Positions 52,075 to 62,319 of a stretch of DNA of 62,874 bases are shown here, in pieces. The notes under the pieces were generated by a model. That model searched no databases and was not told the DNA's origin. It saw only the letters and a list, made by a program, of their open reading frames with translations. A program made the position numbers and the translations under genes. Position 1 is the first letter of the stretch. Each line of letters begins with the position of its first letter. The stretch is from Oscillospiraceae bacterium. GTDB taxonomy: Bacteria > Bacillota > Clostridia > Oscillospirales > Ruminococcaceae. Location: the NCBI GenBank assembly GCA_022769565.1, contig JALEJQ010000108.1, positions 1 through 62,874 of the forward strand. The letters run 5' to 3'.

Positions 52075-52110
52075 AACCGCGGCAAAGGGTTTTGCCTTTG
52101 CCGCCGGTTT
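52075..52110 (+). promoter_or_regulatory. strong hairpin in the rplN leader
   Basis: AACCGCGGCAAAGG (52075-52088) pairs with CCTTTGCCGCCGGTT (52095-52109) with one bulge. Only TTCTG follows, so it is not a normal terminator. It may be a ribosomal-protein binding site or an RNA-stabilising element. Confidence 0.6.
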
Positions 52111-52137
52111 CTGTAAAATAGGAAGGAGTAATGCATT

Positions 52138-52506
52138 GTGGTACAGATGCAGACTTATTTGAAAGTCGCTGATAACACCGGTGCCAAGGAGCTCATGTGC
52201 ATCAGAGTTCTCGGTGGTACACGTAGAAGATATGCAAACATCGGCGATGTAGTTGTTGCTTCTGTTAAGAAAGCAACACCAGGCGGCGTTGTTAAAAAAG
52301 GCGACGTTGTTAAGGCAGTAATCGTTCGTTCCGCTAAGGGTCTCCGCCGTGAGGATGGAACCTACATCAGATTCGACGAAAACGCTGCCGTTATTATCAG
52401 AGAAGATAAAAACCCCAGAGGTACCCGTATTTTCGGACCTGTTGCAAGAGAGCTCAGAGATAAGGACTATATGAAGATCCTTTCACTCGCTCCCGAAGTA
52501 CTTTAA
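52138..52506 (+). CDS. rplN: 50S ribosomal protein L14
   Basis: L14 contacts 16S rRNA at an intersubunit bridge. The 122-aa product shows [20 protein letters not shown] and [26 protein letters not shown]. The start is GTG after AAGGAGTAATGCATT. It is the first gene of the spc section and is probably served by the promoter at 51976. Confidence 0.97.
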   Translation: MVQMQTYLKVADNTGAKELMCIRVLGGTRRRYANIGDVVVASVKKATPGGVVKKGDVVKAVIVRSAKGLRREDGTYIRFDENAAVIIREDKNPRGTRIFGPVARELRDKDYMKILSLAPEVL

Positions 52507-52520
52507 GGAGGTGTCCCCGA

Positions 52521-52844
52521 ATGAATAATTTACACGTTAAAACCGGCGACACCGTTGTTATCCTTTCCGGTAAGGACAAGGGCAAGCAGGGTAAGGTTTT
52601 AGAGGTTTCCCCCAAGGAAAAGAAGGTCATCGTTGAAGGCCTTAACATCGCTACAAAGCACGTTAAGCCCAGACAGATGGGTCAGCAGGGCGGCATCGTT
52701 AAGTGCGAAGCTCCCCTCTATGCTTCCAAGGTAATGGTAGTTTGCCCCAAGTGCGGCAAGCCCACAAGAGTCGGCCACAAGATCGAGGCTGACGGAACTA
52801 AGTCCAGAGTTTGCAAGAACGCAGACTGCGGCAAGACATATTAA
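52521..52844 (+). CDS. rplX: 50S ribosomal protein L24
   Basis: L24 starts 50S assembly. The 107-aa product has the KOW motif [21 protein letters not shown]. The C-terminus carries four cysteines ([21 protein letters not shown]), which may form a zinc ribbon. The ribosome site is TAAGGAGGTG. Confidence 0.97.
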   Translation: MNNLHVKTGDTVVILSGKDKGKQGKVLEVSPKEKKVIVEGLNIATKHVKPRQMGQQGGIVKCEAPLYASKVMVVCPKCGKPTRVGHKIEADGTKSRVCKNADCGKTY

Positions 52845-52863
52845 GGAAAGGAGTTAAATTGAC

Positions 52864-53406
52864 ATGGCATCTAATTTAAAGGAACTTTATGTCAGCACAG
52901 TTGCTCCTGCTTTAATGAAAAAGTTTGAGTACAAGAGCGTAATGCAGATCCCTAAGATTGACAAGGTCGTTATCAATGTCGGCGCAGGCGAGGCTAAGGA
53001 CAATGCTAAGGTCATCGACGCTATTATGACCGATCTCGCAGCTATCACAGGTCAGAAGCCTGTTGTTTGCCGCGCTAAGAAGTCCGTCGCTAACTTCAAG
53101 ATCCGTGAGGGTATGCCTATCGGCGTTAAGGTAACGCTCAGAAGCGAAAAGATGTACGAATTCCTCGACAGACTTTTCAACGTTGCTTTCCCCAGAGTTC
53201 GTGACTTCAGAGGAATCAGCGCTAACTCTTTCGACGGCAGAGGCAACTATTCTACCGGTATCAAGGAACAGCTCATTTTCCCTGAGATCGAGTACGATAA
53301 GATCGATAAGGTACGCGGTATGGACATCAACATCATCACTACCGCTAACACAGATGAAGAAGCGAAGGCTCTGCTTGAGCTTATGGGCGCTCCTTTCGCT
53401 AAGTAA
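52864..53406 (+). CDS. rplE: 50S ribosomal protein L5
   Basis: L5 binds 5S rRNA and contacts the P-site tRNA. The 180-aa product shows [39 protein letters not shown]-type central residues and [17 protein letters not shown] near the end. The ribosome site is AAAGGAG. Confidence 0.97.
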   Translation: MASNLKELYVSTVAPALMKKFEYKSVMQIPKIDKVVINVGAGEAKDNAKVIDAIMTDLAAITGQKPVVCRAKKSVANFKIREGMPIGVKVTLRSEKMYEFLDRLFNVAFPRVRDFRGISANSFDGRGNYSTGIKEQLIFPEIEYDKIDKVRGMDINIITTANTDEEAKALLELMGAPFAK

Positions 53407-53425
53407 TTAGGAGGGATTATTACAG

Positions 53426-53611
53426 ATGGCTAAAAAAGCAATGAAGCTGAAACAGCAGAAGACTCCTAAGTTTTCCACAAGAGCTTACAATAGATGCAAA
53501 ATCTGCGGCAGACCTCACTCTTATATGAGAAAGTTCGGTATTTGCCGTATCTGCTTCAGAGAGCTGGCTCACAAGGGTCAGATCCCCGGTGTCAAGAAGG
53601 CAAGCTGGTAA
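53426..53611 (+). CDS. rpsZ: 30S ribosomal protein S14, zinc type
   Basis: The 61-aa short form carries a zinc site [20 protein letters not shown] (two CxxC pairs), unlike the long zinc-free S14. It occupies the usual place between rplE and rpsH. Some species carry a second zinc-free paralogue elsewhere for zinc shortage; none is in this window. Confidence 0.97.
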   Translation: MAKKAMKLKQQKTPKFSTRAYNRCKICGRPHSYMRKFGICRICFRELAHKGQIPGVKKASW

Positions 53612-53674
53612 GCTTCGCCAAGGCGCTGCAGCGGCAATACAAGTTGCCTATTAATATAAGGAGGTTACTAAGGT

Positions 53675-54073
53675 ATGCAAATTACTGATACAATTGCAGA
53701 TATACTTACCAGAATCCGTAATGCGAATTCTGCTAAGCACGCAACAGTTGATGTTCCCGCTTCCAATATGAAGAAAGCTATCACTCAGATCCTCGTTGAC
53801 GAGGGCTACCTCAAGAGCTATCAGATCATTGACGACGGCAAACAGGGCATCATCAGAATCACACTTAAGTACGGTGAAAATAAATCACAGGTCATCACAG
53901 GACTCCGCAGAGTTTCCAAACCCGGTCTTCGTATCTACTCCAGCTGCGAGGATATGCCTAAGGTTATGAAGGGACTCGGTATCGCCATTGTTTCTACATC
54001 CAAGGGCGTTATGACTGACAAGAAGGCAAGAGAGCTCAATGTCGGCGGCGAAGTTCTTGCGTTCGTATGGTAA
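53675..54073 (+). CDS. rpsH: 30S ribosomal protein S8
   Basis: S8 is a primary 16S rRNA binder and in E. coli represses the spc operon. The 132-aa product opens [19 protein letters not shown] and ends with the rRNA-contact [20 protein letters not shown]. The ribosome site is AAGGAGG. Confidence 0.97.
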   Translation: MQITDTIADILTRIRNANSAKHATVDVPASNMKKAITQILVDEGYLKSYQIIDDGKQGIIRITLKYGENKSQVITGLRRVSKPGLRIYSSCEDMPKVMKGLGIAIVSTSKGVMTDKKARELNVGGEVLAFVW

Positions 54074-54086
54074 GGAGGAACACACA

Positions 54087-54632
54087 ATGTCAAGAATTGG
54101 TAAAAAGCCTATTAGTGTTCCTGCAGGCGTTGATGTTAAGATCGACGGCACCACTGTTACCGCAAAGGGACCTAAGGGTACTCTTGTTGAAACATTCAAC
54201 AAGGATATGATAATCAAGGTCGAGGGCAGCGAGATCATCGTTGAGCGTCCTTCCGAGGATAAGCTCCACAAGTCTCTCCACGGTCTTACAAGAACTCTTA
54301 TCGCTAACATGATCACAGGCGTTACAGAGGGCTATACAAAAACTCTCGAGATCGAAGGTCTCGGTTACCGTGCTGCTAAGCAGGGTACAAACGTTGTTAT
54401 GAACCTCGGTTTCTCTCATCAGGTAATTATCCCCGAAACTGAGGATATAAAGCTTGATGTTCCTAACCCCAACACAGTTATTGTTAAGGGTATCGACAAG
54501 CAGAAGGTTGGCCAGTATGCTGCCGAGATCCGTGAGAAGAAGCCGCCTGAGCCGTATAAGGGCAAGGGTATCCGTTACCAGGGCGAGCATATCATCCGCA
54601 AGGAAGGTAAGGCTGCCAAGGGTAAGAAGTAA
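54087..54632 (+). CDS. rplF: 50S ribosomal protein L6
   Basis: L6 lies near the factor-binding site. The 181-aa product starts SRIGKKPISVPAGVDVKI and has the conserved PEPYKGKGIRYQGE near its C-terminus. I chose ATG 54087, after TAAGGAGG; the frame extends upstream into rpsH without support. Confidence 0.97.
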   Translation: MSRIGKKPISVPAGVDVKIDGTTVTAKGPKGTLVETFNKDMIIKVEGSEIIVERPSEDKLHKSLHGLTRTLIANMITGVTEGYTKTLEIEGLGYRAAKQGTNVVMNLGFSHQVIIPETEDIKLDVPNPNTVIVKGIDKQKVGQYAAEIREKKPPEPYKGKGIRYQGEHIIRKEGKAAKGKK

Positions 54633-54670
54633 TTTCTTCTTCCGTTTATGCAAATTTATCCTGTTATGTG

Positions 54671-54709
54671 GAAGAATGGGACAGCTTGAAACAACAGCTA
54701 CTATTCTTC
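54671..54709 (+). promoter_or_regulatory. hairpin in the rplF-rplR spacer
   Basis: GAAGAAT (54671-54677) pairs with ATTCTTC (54703-54709), with AGCT-containing loop bases, just before the rplR ribosome site. No U-run follows. Role unknown. Confidence 0.35.
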
Positions 54710-54732
54710 GTTGAAAAAAGGAGTGAAATAAA

Positions 54733-55092
54733 ATGGTTAAGCAGATCAACAGAAAGGCTGCCAGAGCTAAAAGACAGATCCGTGTACGTTCCAAGATCAG
54801 CGGAACTGCAGCTTGCCCCAGACTTAACGTTTTCCGCAGCGCTAAGCATATCTATGCTCAGATCATCGATGATGTTGCAGGCGTAACTCTCGCTTCCGCT
54901 TCATCTCTCGACAAGGGATTCGACGGCAACGGCGGCAACAAGGAAGGTGCTTTCAAGGTTGGCGAAATGCTGGCTGAAAAGGCTCTTGCAAAGGGTATCA
55001 AGGACGTTGTTTTCGACCGTGCAGGTTTCCTCTACCACGGTAGAGTTGCAGAACTTGCTGAAGGCGCAAGAAAGGGCGGTCTGAACTTCTAA
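54733..55092 (+). CDS. rplR: 50S ribosomal protein L18
   Basis: L18 helps mount 5S rRNA on the 50S subunit. The 119-aa product shows [20 protein letters not shown] and the C-terminal [20 protein letters not shown] typical of L18. Confidence 0.97.
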   Translation: MVKQINRKAARAKRQIRVRSKISGTAACPRLNVFRSAKHIYAQIIDDVAGVTLASASSLDKGFDGNGGNKEGAFKVGEMLAEKALAKGIKDVVFDRAGFLYHGRVAELAEGARKGGLNF

Positions 55093-55130
55093 GTTCAGCG
55101 CTCCAAGTAACAAATAAGGAGGTTATTCTT

Positions 55131-55637
55131 TTGGCTAATGCTAAGATAGACGCTTCTGCACTCGAGCTTTCCGAGAAGGTTGTTGCTATTAACAGAGTTT
55201 CCAAAACTGTTAAGGGCGGTCGTATTTACAAGTTTGCTGCTCTCGTAGTAGTTGGCGACGGCAACGGCACAGTCGGTTTCGGTATGGGTAAATCGGGAGA
55301 AGTTCCCGACGCTATCCGCAAGGGCATCGAGGACGCTAAGAAGAATTTGATTAAGGTTTCCCTCAGAGGTACTACCATTCCTCACGAAATTATCGGTGAA
55401 TTCGGCGCAGGCAGAGTTCTTATGAAGCCCGCTGCTCCCGGTACCGGTGTTATCGCAGGCGGTCCTGTTCGTGCCGTTATCGAAATGGCAGGCATCAAGG
55501 ACATCAGAACTAAGTCCCTGCGTTCAAACAATGCATGCAACGTTGTAAGAGCTACTATCAACGGTCTTGCAAGCTGCCGCAGCGCTAAGGAAGTTGCCGA
55601 AGTAAGAGGCAAAACCGTTAAAGAAGTTATTGGTTAA
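55131..55637 (+). CDS. rpsE: 30S ribosomal protein S5
   Basis: S5 is at the mRNA entry side and affects accuracy. The 168-aa product has [20 protein letters not shown] and the conserved [20 protein letters not shown]. The start is TTG after AAGGAGGTTATTCTT; no ATG lies nearby in frame. Confidence 0.96.
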   Translation: MANAKIDASALELSEKVVAINRVSKTVKGGRIYKFAALVVVGDGNGTVGFGMGKSGEVPDAIRKGIEDAKKNLIKVSLRGTTIPHEIIGEFGAGRVLMKPAAPGTGVIAGGPVRAVIEMAGIKDIRTKSLRSNNACNVVRATINGLASCRSAKEVAEVRGKTVKEVIG

Positions 55638-55651
55638 GGAGGTCGCTTGAA

Positions 55652-55828
55652 ATGGCACTTAAAGTTAAGCTCGTAAAGAGCCTCAACGGCTGCACAAAGC
55701 CGCAGATCGCTGTAGCGCATTCTCTCGGTCTCCACAAGGTTGGTGCTGAAAAGGTTCAGCCCGATAACGACGCTACAAAGGGAAAGATCGCCAAGATCTC
55801 TCACCTCGTAAAAGTAACCGAAGCATAA
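55652..55828 (+). CDS. rpmD: 50S ribosomal protein L30
   Basis: This 58-codon gene is short but clear. The product begins MALKVKLVKSLNGCTKPQIA and continues with HSLGLHKVGAEKVQPDND and ISHLVKVTEA, the L30 pattern. It fits exactly between rpsE and rplO as in other bacteria, with ribosome site AAGGAGG. Confidence 0.95.
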   Translation: MALKVKLVKSLNGCTKPQIAVAHSLGLHKVGAEKVQPDNDATKGKIAKISHLVKVTEA

Positions 55829-55852
55829 TTATTGCAGGGAGGTGCGAAAGCT

Positions 55853-56293
55853 ATGTATATTCACGAATTATCCCCTGCCGCAGGTTCTACTAAGGACGTT
55901 AAGAGAATAGGCAGAGGTCACGGCTCAGGCCAGGGTAAGACTGCCGGCAAGGGCCACAAGGGTCAGAACGCTCGTTCCGGCGGCGGTGTAAGACCCGGTT
56001 TTGAAGGCGGTCAGATGCCTCTTCAGAGAAGAATCCCTAAGAGAGGCTTCAACAATATTTTCGCAGTTAAGCCTGTTGTTATCAACGTTTCCGATCTCGA
56101 AAAGTTCACAGACGGCACCGTTGTTGATACTGAGCTTCTCAAGGCTGCAGGTCTTATCAAGAAGACTGACGCAGGCGTTAAGATCCTCGGCAACGGAGAG
56201 CTTACAAAGAATCTGACTGTTAAGGCAGCTGCTTTTTCAGCTTCAGCTAAAGAAAAAATCGAAAAGGCAGGCGGGAAGGCTGAGGTGATGTAA
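55853..56293 (+). CDS. rplO: 50S ribosomal protein L15
   Basis: L15 is a late-assembly 23S rRNA binder. The 146-aa product shows [20 protein letters not shown], a Gly-rich loop and [19 protein letters not shown] chose ATG 55853, after GGGAGGTGCGAAAGC. secY starts one base after its stop. Confidence 0.97.
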   Translation: MYIHELSPAAGSTKDVKRIGRGHGSGQGKTAGKGHKGQNARSGGGVRPGFEGGQMPLQRRIPKRGFNNIFAVKPVVINVSDLEKFTDGTVVDTELLKAAGLIKKTDAGVKILGNGELTKNLTVKAAAFSASAKEKIEKAGGKAEVM

Positions 56294-56294
56294 T

Positions 56295-57611
56295 GTGTTT
56301 ACGACCTTCAGAAACGCTTGGAAGGTTCCTGAGTTAAGGAAAAAGATCCTTTACACATTATTGATCATTCTCATTTTCCGTATCGGCTGTCATATCCCTG
56401 TTCCGTTTTTGGACGCAAGTGTTCTGAGTTCTATGATCTCGGACGAAGGAAACTTCCTGAGTTATATGGATATTCTCTCAGGCGGCGCTCTCTCCAAAGG
56501 AACATTATTTGCACTGGCAATTCAGCCGTACATTAATGCTTCTATCATCGTTCAGCTTCTGACATATGCTCTTCCTCCGCTGGAAAATCTCCAGAAAGAG
56601 GGAGAAGAGGGACGAAAAAAGCTTAACACCATTACAATGTTCGTATCACTTGCTATTTCACTGGTAATGTCCTATGCTTATTACGTTACACAGCGTAATG
56701 GTAAAGATGGCGTATCTGCTGTAAAATATCCAGACGGCGCTGCCGGTGTGTTTGCAGCGTTTGTTATCATTGCATCCTTCACCGCAGGCTCCTGCGTTGT
56801 TGTTTGGCTCGGAAACAGGATCAACGAAAAGGGTATCGGCAACGGTATCTCCATGATACTCTTCGCAGGTATCGTTTCAAGAGGTCCTTCCAGTGTTCTG
56901 GCAATGTTCGAGCTTGTTAAGTCGGACAAGAAATATATCCTCATCGTTCCCGTTGTACTGATAGTATTCGTTCTCATGATCGGCTTCATCGTTTTCATGA
57001 ACGAGTCGGAAAGACGTATCCCCATTCAGTACGCAAAAAGAGTCGTAGGCAGAAAGCAGTACGGCGGACAGAATACGCATATCCCCATGAAGGTTGCAAT
57101 GAGCGGCGTTATGCCTATCATCTTTGCAATGGCTATTATGTCGCTTCCCGCTACTCTGGAGATGTTCATCCCCGTTAAGGCTGACCCTGTGGGCTTCTGG
57201 CAGAAATTCTATGCCGGCTTCGTTCACTTCTTCAGCTATCAGAGCGGCTGGTACGCTATCCTTTACTTCATTCTGATAATTGCATTCAACTACTTCTATG
57301 TTGCTATGCAGTACAACCCCATTGAGATCGCAAACAATCTTCGTCAGAACAACGGCGGCATCCCCGGTATCAGACCCGGTAAGCCTACAAGCGATTATAT
57401 CCAGAGAGTTCTTTCCAAGATCACTCTCATCGGAGCCGTTTTCCTCGGCGTTATCGCTATCTTCCCGATTCTTACAAACCTTGCTATGCCTCAGCTCAAC
57501 ATTGCGATGGGCGGTACTTCTATCCTGATCATCGTAAGCGTTGTTCTTGAAACAGTAAGAACCCTGGAATCACAGATGATGATGCGTCACCATAAGGGTT
57601 TCCTTGAATAA
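56295..57611 (+). CDS. secY: protein translocase subunit SecY
   Basis: SecY is the ten-helix channel of the general secretion pathway. The 438-aa product has ILIFRIGCHIPVPFLD, the cytoplasmic loop SERRIPIQYAKRVVGRKQ and the C-terminal loop NLRQNNGGIPGIRPGKPTSD. The start is GTG, one base after the rplO stop. It leads the secY-adk-map-infA section that is standard in Firmicutes. Confidence 0.97.
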   Translation: MFTTFRNAWKVPELRKKILYTLLIILIFRIGCHIPVPFLDASVLSSMISDEGNFLSYMDILSGGALSKGTLFALAIQPYINASIIVQLLTYALPPLENLQKEGEEGRKKLNTITMFVSLAISLVMSYAYYVTQRNGKDGVSAVKYPDGAAGVFAAFVIIASFTAGSCVVVWLGNRINEKGIGNGISMILFAGIVSRGPSSVLAMFELVKSDKKYILIVPVVLIVFVLMIGFIVFMNESERRIPIQYAKRVVGRKQYGGQNTHIPMKVAMSGVMPIIFAMAIMSLPATLEMFIPVKADPVGFWQKFYAGFVHFFSYQSGWYAILYFILIIAFNYFYVAMQYNPIEIANNLRQNNGGIPGIRPGKPTSDYIQRVLSKITLIGAVFLGVIAIFPILTNLAMPQLNIAMGGTSILIIVSVVLETVRTLESQMMMRHHKGFLE

Positions 57612-57649
57612 AATTTATACCGTTTAAGACTTTGTTAGGAGGATTTAAA

Positions 57650-58282
57650 ATGAACTTGATTTTACTGGGCGCTCCCGGTGCAGGCAAAGGCACACAGGCA
57701 GAAGTTATAAGCGAAAAGCTCGGCATTCCTCAGATCTCTACCGGCAATATACTGCGTGAAGCAGTTAAAAACGGCACAGAATGCGGTCTGAAGGCAAAAA
57801 GCTTCATGGAGAGCGGCGCTCTCGTCCCCGACGAAGTCGTTATCGGTATCCTGAAGGACAGAATTGCCGAGGATGACTGCAAAAACGGCTTTATCCTCGA
57901 CGGTTTCCCGAGAACTGTGCCCCAGGCAGAGGCTCTTGAGAAAATGGGCGTGAATATCGACCTGGTTCTTTCCATTGACGTTGACGACGAGGTTATAAAG
58001 GCTCGTATTTCGGGCAGAAGAGTCTGCGAAAAGTGCGGCGCTTCCTACCACATCGAATACCACCCCACTAAGGTGGAGGGCGTATGCGACAAGTGCGGCG
58101 GAAAGGCTGCTCAGCGTAAGGACGACGCTCCCGAAACAGTTGTTGAAAGACTGGCAACCTACCACAAGCAGACCGCTCCCCTTGCTGATTTCTATGCTGC
58201 AAGAGGAAAGCTCAAGAGAGTTAAGGGTCTTGACGGTGTGGAGGAAACTTCCAAGGTCGTTTTAGAAGCTATTAATGCTTAA
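57650..58282 (+). CDS. adk: adenylate kinase, zinc-lid type
   Basis: Adk interconverts ATP, ADP and AMP. The 210-aa long form has the P-loop GAPGAGKGTQ, the DGFPRTVPQAEAL motif and a lid with a Cys4 zinc site (CEKCG...CDKCG). I chose ATG 57650, after AGGAGGATTTAAA, rather than the upstream in-frame ATG at 57632. Confidence 0.97.
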   Translation: MNLILLGAPGAGKGTQAEVISEKLGIPQISTGNILREAVKNGTECGLKAKSFMESGALVPDEVVIGILKDRIAEDDCKNGFILDGFPRTVPQAEALEKMGVNIDLVLSIDVDDEVIKARISGRRVCEKCGASYHIEYHPTKVEGVCDKCGGKAAQRKDDAPETVVERLATYHKQTAPLADFYAARGKLKRVKGLDGVEETSKVVLEAINA

Positions 58283-58292
58283 GGCGAAATAA

Positions 58293-59051
58293 ATGATTAA
58301 TGTTAAATCCAAGTCTGAGCTGGAGAAGATGCGGAAAGCCGGTATCATTACAGGCAACGCTCTTCATTACGCCGGACAGCAGATAAAAGTCGGTATGTCC
58401 ACCTATGAGCTTGACAAGATCATTCACGATTATATCGTCAAGAACGGAGCAAAGCCCTCCTTCTTAGGCTACGGCGGATTCCCCGGATCGGCCTGCATCT
58501 CCATAAACGATGAGGTCATTCACGGTATCCCCTCCAAGAAGAGGATAATCCATGACGGCGATGTTGTCAGCATAGACGTAGGCGCTTATATCGACGGTTT
58601 TCATGGGGATTCGGCATTCACCTTCCCCGTTGGCAATGTTCCCGAAGAAACGCTGCAGCTCCTTAAGGTCACAAACGAAAGCTTGTATCTGGGTATTGAA
58701 CAGGCTGTCGCAGGCAACCGTATCGGCGATATAAGCCATGCGGTGGAGGAGCACTGCACTTCTTATGGATACGGCATAGTCAAGCAGTATGTGGGTCACG
58801 GTGTCGGAAAAGATCTTCACGAATCGCCGGAGGTACCAAACTTCGGTCGTGCAGGTCACGGTCCAAGACTTGTTGCCGGAATGACTATCGCCATAGAACC
58901 TATGATCAATGCAGTCGGAGAGGACGTTAAAGTTCTTTCGGACGGCTGGACTGTTTTGACCAGATCCGGTTCACCCTCAGCTCATTTTGAGCATACTATC
59001 GCAGTTACACCCGACGGACCGGTTATTTTAACTAAACCGACTATCGTCTGA
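58293..59051 (+). CDS. map: methionine aminopeptidase, type I
   Basis: Map removes the initiator methionine from nascent proteins. The 252-aa product shows the metal ligands in SIDVGAYIDGFHGDSAFTF (two Asp), GHGVGKDLHESPEVPNFG (His), AIEPMIN (Glu) and a final Glu in HFEHTIAV. It follows adk by ten bases. Confidence 0.96.
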   Translation: MINVKSKSELEKMRKAGIITGNALHYAGQQIKVGMSTYELDKIIHDYIVKNGAKPSFLGYGGFPGSACISINDEVIHGIPSKKRIIHDGDVVSIDVGAYIDGFHGDSAFTFPVGNVPEETLQLLKVTNESLYLGIEQAVAGNRIGDISHAVEEHCTSYGYGIVKQYVGHGVGKDLHESPEVPNFGRAGHGPRLVAGMTIAIEPMINAVGEDVKVLSDGWTVLTRSGSPSAHFEHTIAVTPDGPVILTKPTIV

Positions 59052-59078
59052 AAGGCGCAAGCCGAAAGGAGTATAGCT

Positions 59079-59348
59079 GTGGAAGCCAAACTCGGAATGA
59101 TCGTCAGGTCTGTTGCAGGACACGACAAGGGCAGGTTCCTTGTTATCACCGCTGCCGATGATGATTTCGCTTTCATTGCGGACGGCAAAGAGCGAAGGCT
59201 TGAAGCTCCCAAAAAAAAGCGTTTAAAGCATCTTCGGTTTACCAATACTGTTATAGATACGGACGGTCTGACAAATAAGGGTCTAAGGAGAATCCTCTCG
59301 GAATACACAGCAAAAGCTGCTCCGGAAGCCCTGCACCTGAATCAGTAA
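59079..59348 (+). CDS. KOW-domain RNA-binding protein (L14e-like)
   Basis: The 89-aa product begins [20 protein letters not shown], a KOW motif like those of L24 and eukaryotic L14e/L6e. A basic patch [11 protein letters not shown] follows. It is regularly found between map and infA in Clostridia. It is probably a ribosome- or rRNA-associated accessory protein, but its exact role is unknown. The start is GTG after GAAAGGAG. Confidence 0.88.
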   Translation: MEAKLGMIVRSVAGHDKGRFLVITAADDDFAFIADGKERRLEAPKKKRLKHLRFTNTVIDTDGLTNKGLRRILSEYTAKAAPEALHLNQ

Positions 59349-59368
59349 ATCTAAAAGGAGGCATATGC

Positions 59369-59587
59369 TTGTCTAAGGAAGATGTTATTGAGATTGAAGG
59401 TACAGTAATCGAAGCTCTCCCGAATGCAATGTTCCAGGTGGAGCTTGCAAACGGTCATCAGATTCTTGCTCACGTTTCCGGTAAGCTCAGAATGAACTAT
59501 ATCCGTATAGTTCCGGGCGATAAGGTAACAGTTGAGATGTCGCCATATGACCTCTCAAAAGGCAGAATTACTTGGAGAGCAAAGTAA
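59369..59587 (+). CDS. infA: translation initiation factor IF-1
   Basis: IF-1 occupies the 30S A site during initiation. The 72-aa OB-fold product [20 protein letters not shown] continues with [13 protein letters not shown] and is nearly family consensus. The start is TTG after AAAAGGAGG; the out-of-frame ATG just upstream is not used. Confidence 0.96.
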   Translation: MSKEDVIEIEGTVIEALPNAMFQVELANGHQILAHVSGKLRMNYIRIVPGDKVTVEMSPYDLSKGRITWRAK

Positions 59588-59728
<141 letters not shown>

Positions 59729-59784
59729 GCAGTCACCTAATTTCTGAAACGTATAATTAAATCCATTTTGGAGGTGTTTTGTAA

Positions 59785-60153
59785 ATGGCACGTATTGCAG
59801 GCGTTGACCTTCCGAAAGATAAGAGAATCGAAATCGGTCTCACATACATCTACGGTATCGGTCGTAAATCTGCTGATGTTATCCTCGCAAACACAGGTGT
59901 AAACCCTGACATCAGAGTTAAGGATCTGTCCGAGGACGACCTCGCAAAGCTCCGTGAATATATCGATCATCACTTCATCGTTGAAGGCGACCTTAGAAGA
60001 AATGTTGCACTTAACATCAAGAGACTTGTTGAGATCGGCTGTTACAGAGGCGTTCGTCACAGAAAGGGTCTCCCCGTTAGAGGTCAGAGATCCAAGACTA
60101 ACGCAAGAACTCGTAAGGGTCCTGTAAAGACAATCGCTAACAAGAAGAAGTAA
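59785..60153 (+). CDS. rpsM: 30S ribosomal protein S13
   Basis: S13 is in the 30S head and contacts tRNA and the 50S subunit. The 122-aa product shows [20 protein letters not shown] and the C-terminal [19 protein letters not shown]. It begins the alpha-type section rpsM-rpsK-rpsD-rpoA-rplQ. Confidence 0.97.
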   Translation: MARIAGVDLPKDKRIEIGLTYIYGIGRKSADVILANTGVNPDIRVKDLSEDDLAKLREYIDHHFIVEGDLRRNVALNIKRLVEIGCYRGVRHRKGLPVRGQRSKTNARTRKGPVKTIANKKK

Positions 60154-60168
60154 GGAGGGAAATGAACA

Positions 60169-60573
60169 ATGGCTGCTCAGGTTAAAGGTAAGAAGGCTGT
60201 CGTAAGACGCCGTCGTGAGCGTAAAAACATTGAAAATGGTGCTGTTCATATCCAGTCCACTTTCAACAATACTATCGTTACTATCACTGATACTCAGGGT
60301 AACGCTATCTCATGGGCTTCCGCAGGCGGATTAGGCTTCAGAGGCTCCAAGAAATCCACTCCCTTCGCTGCACAGACTGCTGCGGAGACAGCTGCTAAGG
60401 CTGCTATGGATCACGGCCTCAAGACTGTTGAGGTTTATGTTAAGGGACCCGGCGCCGGACGTGAAGCTGCTATCAGAGCTCTTCAGACCGTTGGTCTCGA
60501 AGTTAGACTCATCAAGGACGTAACACCGATTCCTCACAACGGCTGCCGTCCTCCCAAGAGACGTCGTGTATAA
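60169..60573 (+). CDS. rpsK: 30S ribosomal protein S11
   Basis: S11 lies on the 30S platform near the Shine-Dalgarno region. The 134-aa product shows [18 protein letters not shown] and the C-terminus [16 protein letters not shown]. Confidence 0.97.
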   Translation: MAAQVKGKKAVVRRRRERKNIENGAVHIQSTFNNTIVTITDTQGNAISWASAGGLGFRGSKKSTPFAAQTAAETAAKAAMDHGLKTVEVYVKGPGAGREAAIRALQTVGLEVRLIKDVTPIPHNGCRPPKRRRV

Positions 60574-60647
60574 CAGGTCTCTTCTACGGATAAACCTATT
60601 TTTTCGGATAAACCGTTTTTAAAATACCAATGGAGGTGTAATTCTAA

Positions 60648-61244
60648 ATGGCAGTTAACAAGGATCCTATCCTTAAAAAATGCAGATACTTAGGAATCAG
60701 CCCTATGGTTATGGGTATTTCTAAGTCTTCAAATAGAAATCCCGGTGCCAACAACAGAAAGAAGGTTTCTGAATACGGCTCCCAGCTCAAGGAAAAGCAG
60801 AAGCTCAAGTTCATCTACGGCGTTCTCGAAAAGCAGTTCTATCACTACTTTGAAATTGCCGACAAGATGGAAGGCAAGACAGGTGACAATCTTATCACCG
60901 TTCTCGAATCCAGACTTGACAATATCGTTTACAGAATGGGTCTCGCTCTCACAAGACGTGAAGCAAGACAGCTCGTTACTCACAGACACTTTACTGTTAA
61001 CGGCAAGAGAGTAAACATCCCCTCTTACAGAGTTAAGGAAGGCGACGTTGTTGCTCTTTATGAGGGCAGCAGATCCAGCGCTAAGTTCAAGGACGTTGTT
61101 GAGCAGACTAACGGCCGTGTTGTTCCTACATGGCTTGAATCCAACAAGGAGAACTTCTCTGCTAAGGTCGTTCGTATGCCTAAGACTGAGGATCTTGACT
61201 ACGAGGTTGAGACTCACCTTATCGTCGAGCTCTATTCTAAGTAA
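60648..61244 (+). CDS. rpsD: 30S ribosomal protein S4
   Basis: S4 nucleates 30S assembly and in several bacteria represses its own operon. The 198-aa product has the S4 domain ESRLDNIVYRMGLALTRREA followed by RQLVTHRHFTVNGKRVNIPS. The short KDPILKKCRYLGISP start lacks the zinc knuckle of some S4 forms. The spacer before it has a repeated CGGATAAACC. Confidence 0.97.
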   Translation: MAVNKDPILKKCRYLGISPMVMGISKSSNRNPGANNRKKVSEYGSQLKEKQKLKFIYGVLEKQFYHYFEIADKMEGKTGDNLITVLESRLDNIVYRMGLALTRREARQLVTHRHFTVNGKRVNIPSYRVKEGDVVALYEGSRSSAKFKDVVEQTNGRVVPTWLESNKENFSAKVVRMPKTEDLDYEVETHLIVELYSK

Positions 61245-61300
61245 TAGCTGCGGCGTGTGTACGTTCATTATCCGCAATGCGAATATAGGAGGGTTTTATA

Positions 61301-62257
61301 ATGCTTGAAAAAATCGAAAAGCCGGAAATCGAAACCGTTGAGCTCAAAACTAACGGAACTTACGGCAAGTTTGCTATCGCTCCGCTGGAGCGCGGCTACG
61401 GACATACGCTGGGCAACAGCCTCAGACGCGTCCTGCTCTCCTCGCTTCCGGGTGTTGCTGTTACTTCGGTGAAGATCGACGGCGTACACCACGAATTATC
61501 CACCGTTCCGGGCGTTAAGGAAGATGTAACGGAGATCGTTCTCAACCTTAAGGGTCTTACCGCCAAGCTCTACGGCGAGGGTCCCAAGACTATCTATATC
61601 GAAGCCGAAGACGAATGCGAAGTTACCGCAGGCGACATAAAGGCCGATTCAGAGGTCGATATACTCGTTCCGGATATGCACATTGCCACCCTCGGCAAAG
61701 ACGCAAAGCTGTATATGGAGATCACCATCGACAGAGGACGCGGATACGTTCCCGCCGATAAAAATAAGCAGCTGTTCAACTTCGGTGTTGACGTTATAGC
61801 TGTGGATTCCATCTACACACCCGTACTGAAAGTAAATTACACGGTCGAGGATACAAGACTCGGTCAGGTAACAGATTATGATAAGCTTAACCTTGAAGTC
61901 TGGACTAACGGCGTTATTTCAGCCAAGGAAGCTGTATCTCAGGCAGCCAATCTCCTCATTGAGCATCTGAAGCTCTTTGGTGAGCTTTCGGATGAGTCCG
62001 CTATCACTGAAATCATGGTAGAAAAGGACGATAAGGGTAAAGAAAAGATCCTTGAGATGACCATTGAGGAACTTGACTTGTCAGTACGTTCGTTCAACTG
62101 CTTGAAGCGTGCAGGCATAAACACTGTGGATGATCTGATCAATAAGTCAGAAGAAGAAATGATGAAGGTCAGAAACCTCGGAAAGAAGTCCTTTGACGAA
62201 GTTAAGGAGAAGCTTCAGTCCCTCGGTTTCGATCTCAGCTCTGAAGAAGATAACTAA
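61301..62257 (+). CDS. rpoA: DNA-directed RNA polymerase subunit alpha
   Basis: Alpha dimerises to start polymerase assembly and contacts UP elements and activators. The 318-aa product shows [20 protein letters not shown] (dimerisation domain) and [13 protein letters not shown]-type C-terminal domain residues ([36 protein letters not shown]). The ribosome site is AGGAGG. Confidence 0.97.
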   Translation: MLEKIEKPEIETVELKTNGTYGKFAIAPLERGYGHTLGNSLRRVLLSSLPGVAVTSVKIDGVHHELSTVPGVKEDVTEIVLNLKGLTAKLYGEGPKTIYIEAEDECEVTAGDIKADSEVDILVPDMHIATLGKDAKLYMEITIDRGRGYVPADKNKQLFNFGVDVIAVDSIYTPVLKVNYTVEDTRLGQVTDYDKLNLEVWTNGVISAKEAVSQAANLLIEHLKLFGELSDESAITEIMVEKDDKGKEKILEMTIEELDLSVRSFNCLKRAGINTVDDLINKSEEEMMKVRNLGKKSFDEVKEKLQSLGFDLSSEEDN

Positions 62258-62319
62258 ATGCGCCTATGCGGCATAGCGCCGCAGAACGCTGTACTTTTGA
62301 TAGGTAAGGAGTGATTATA

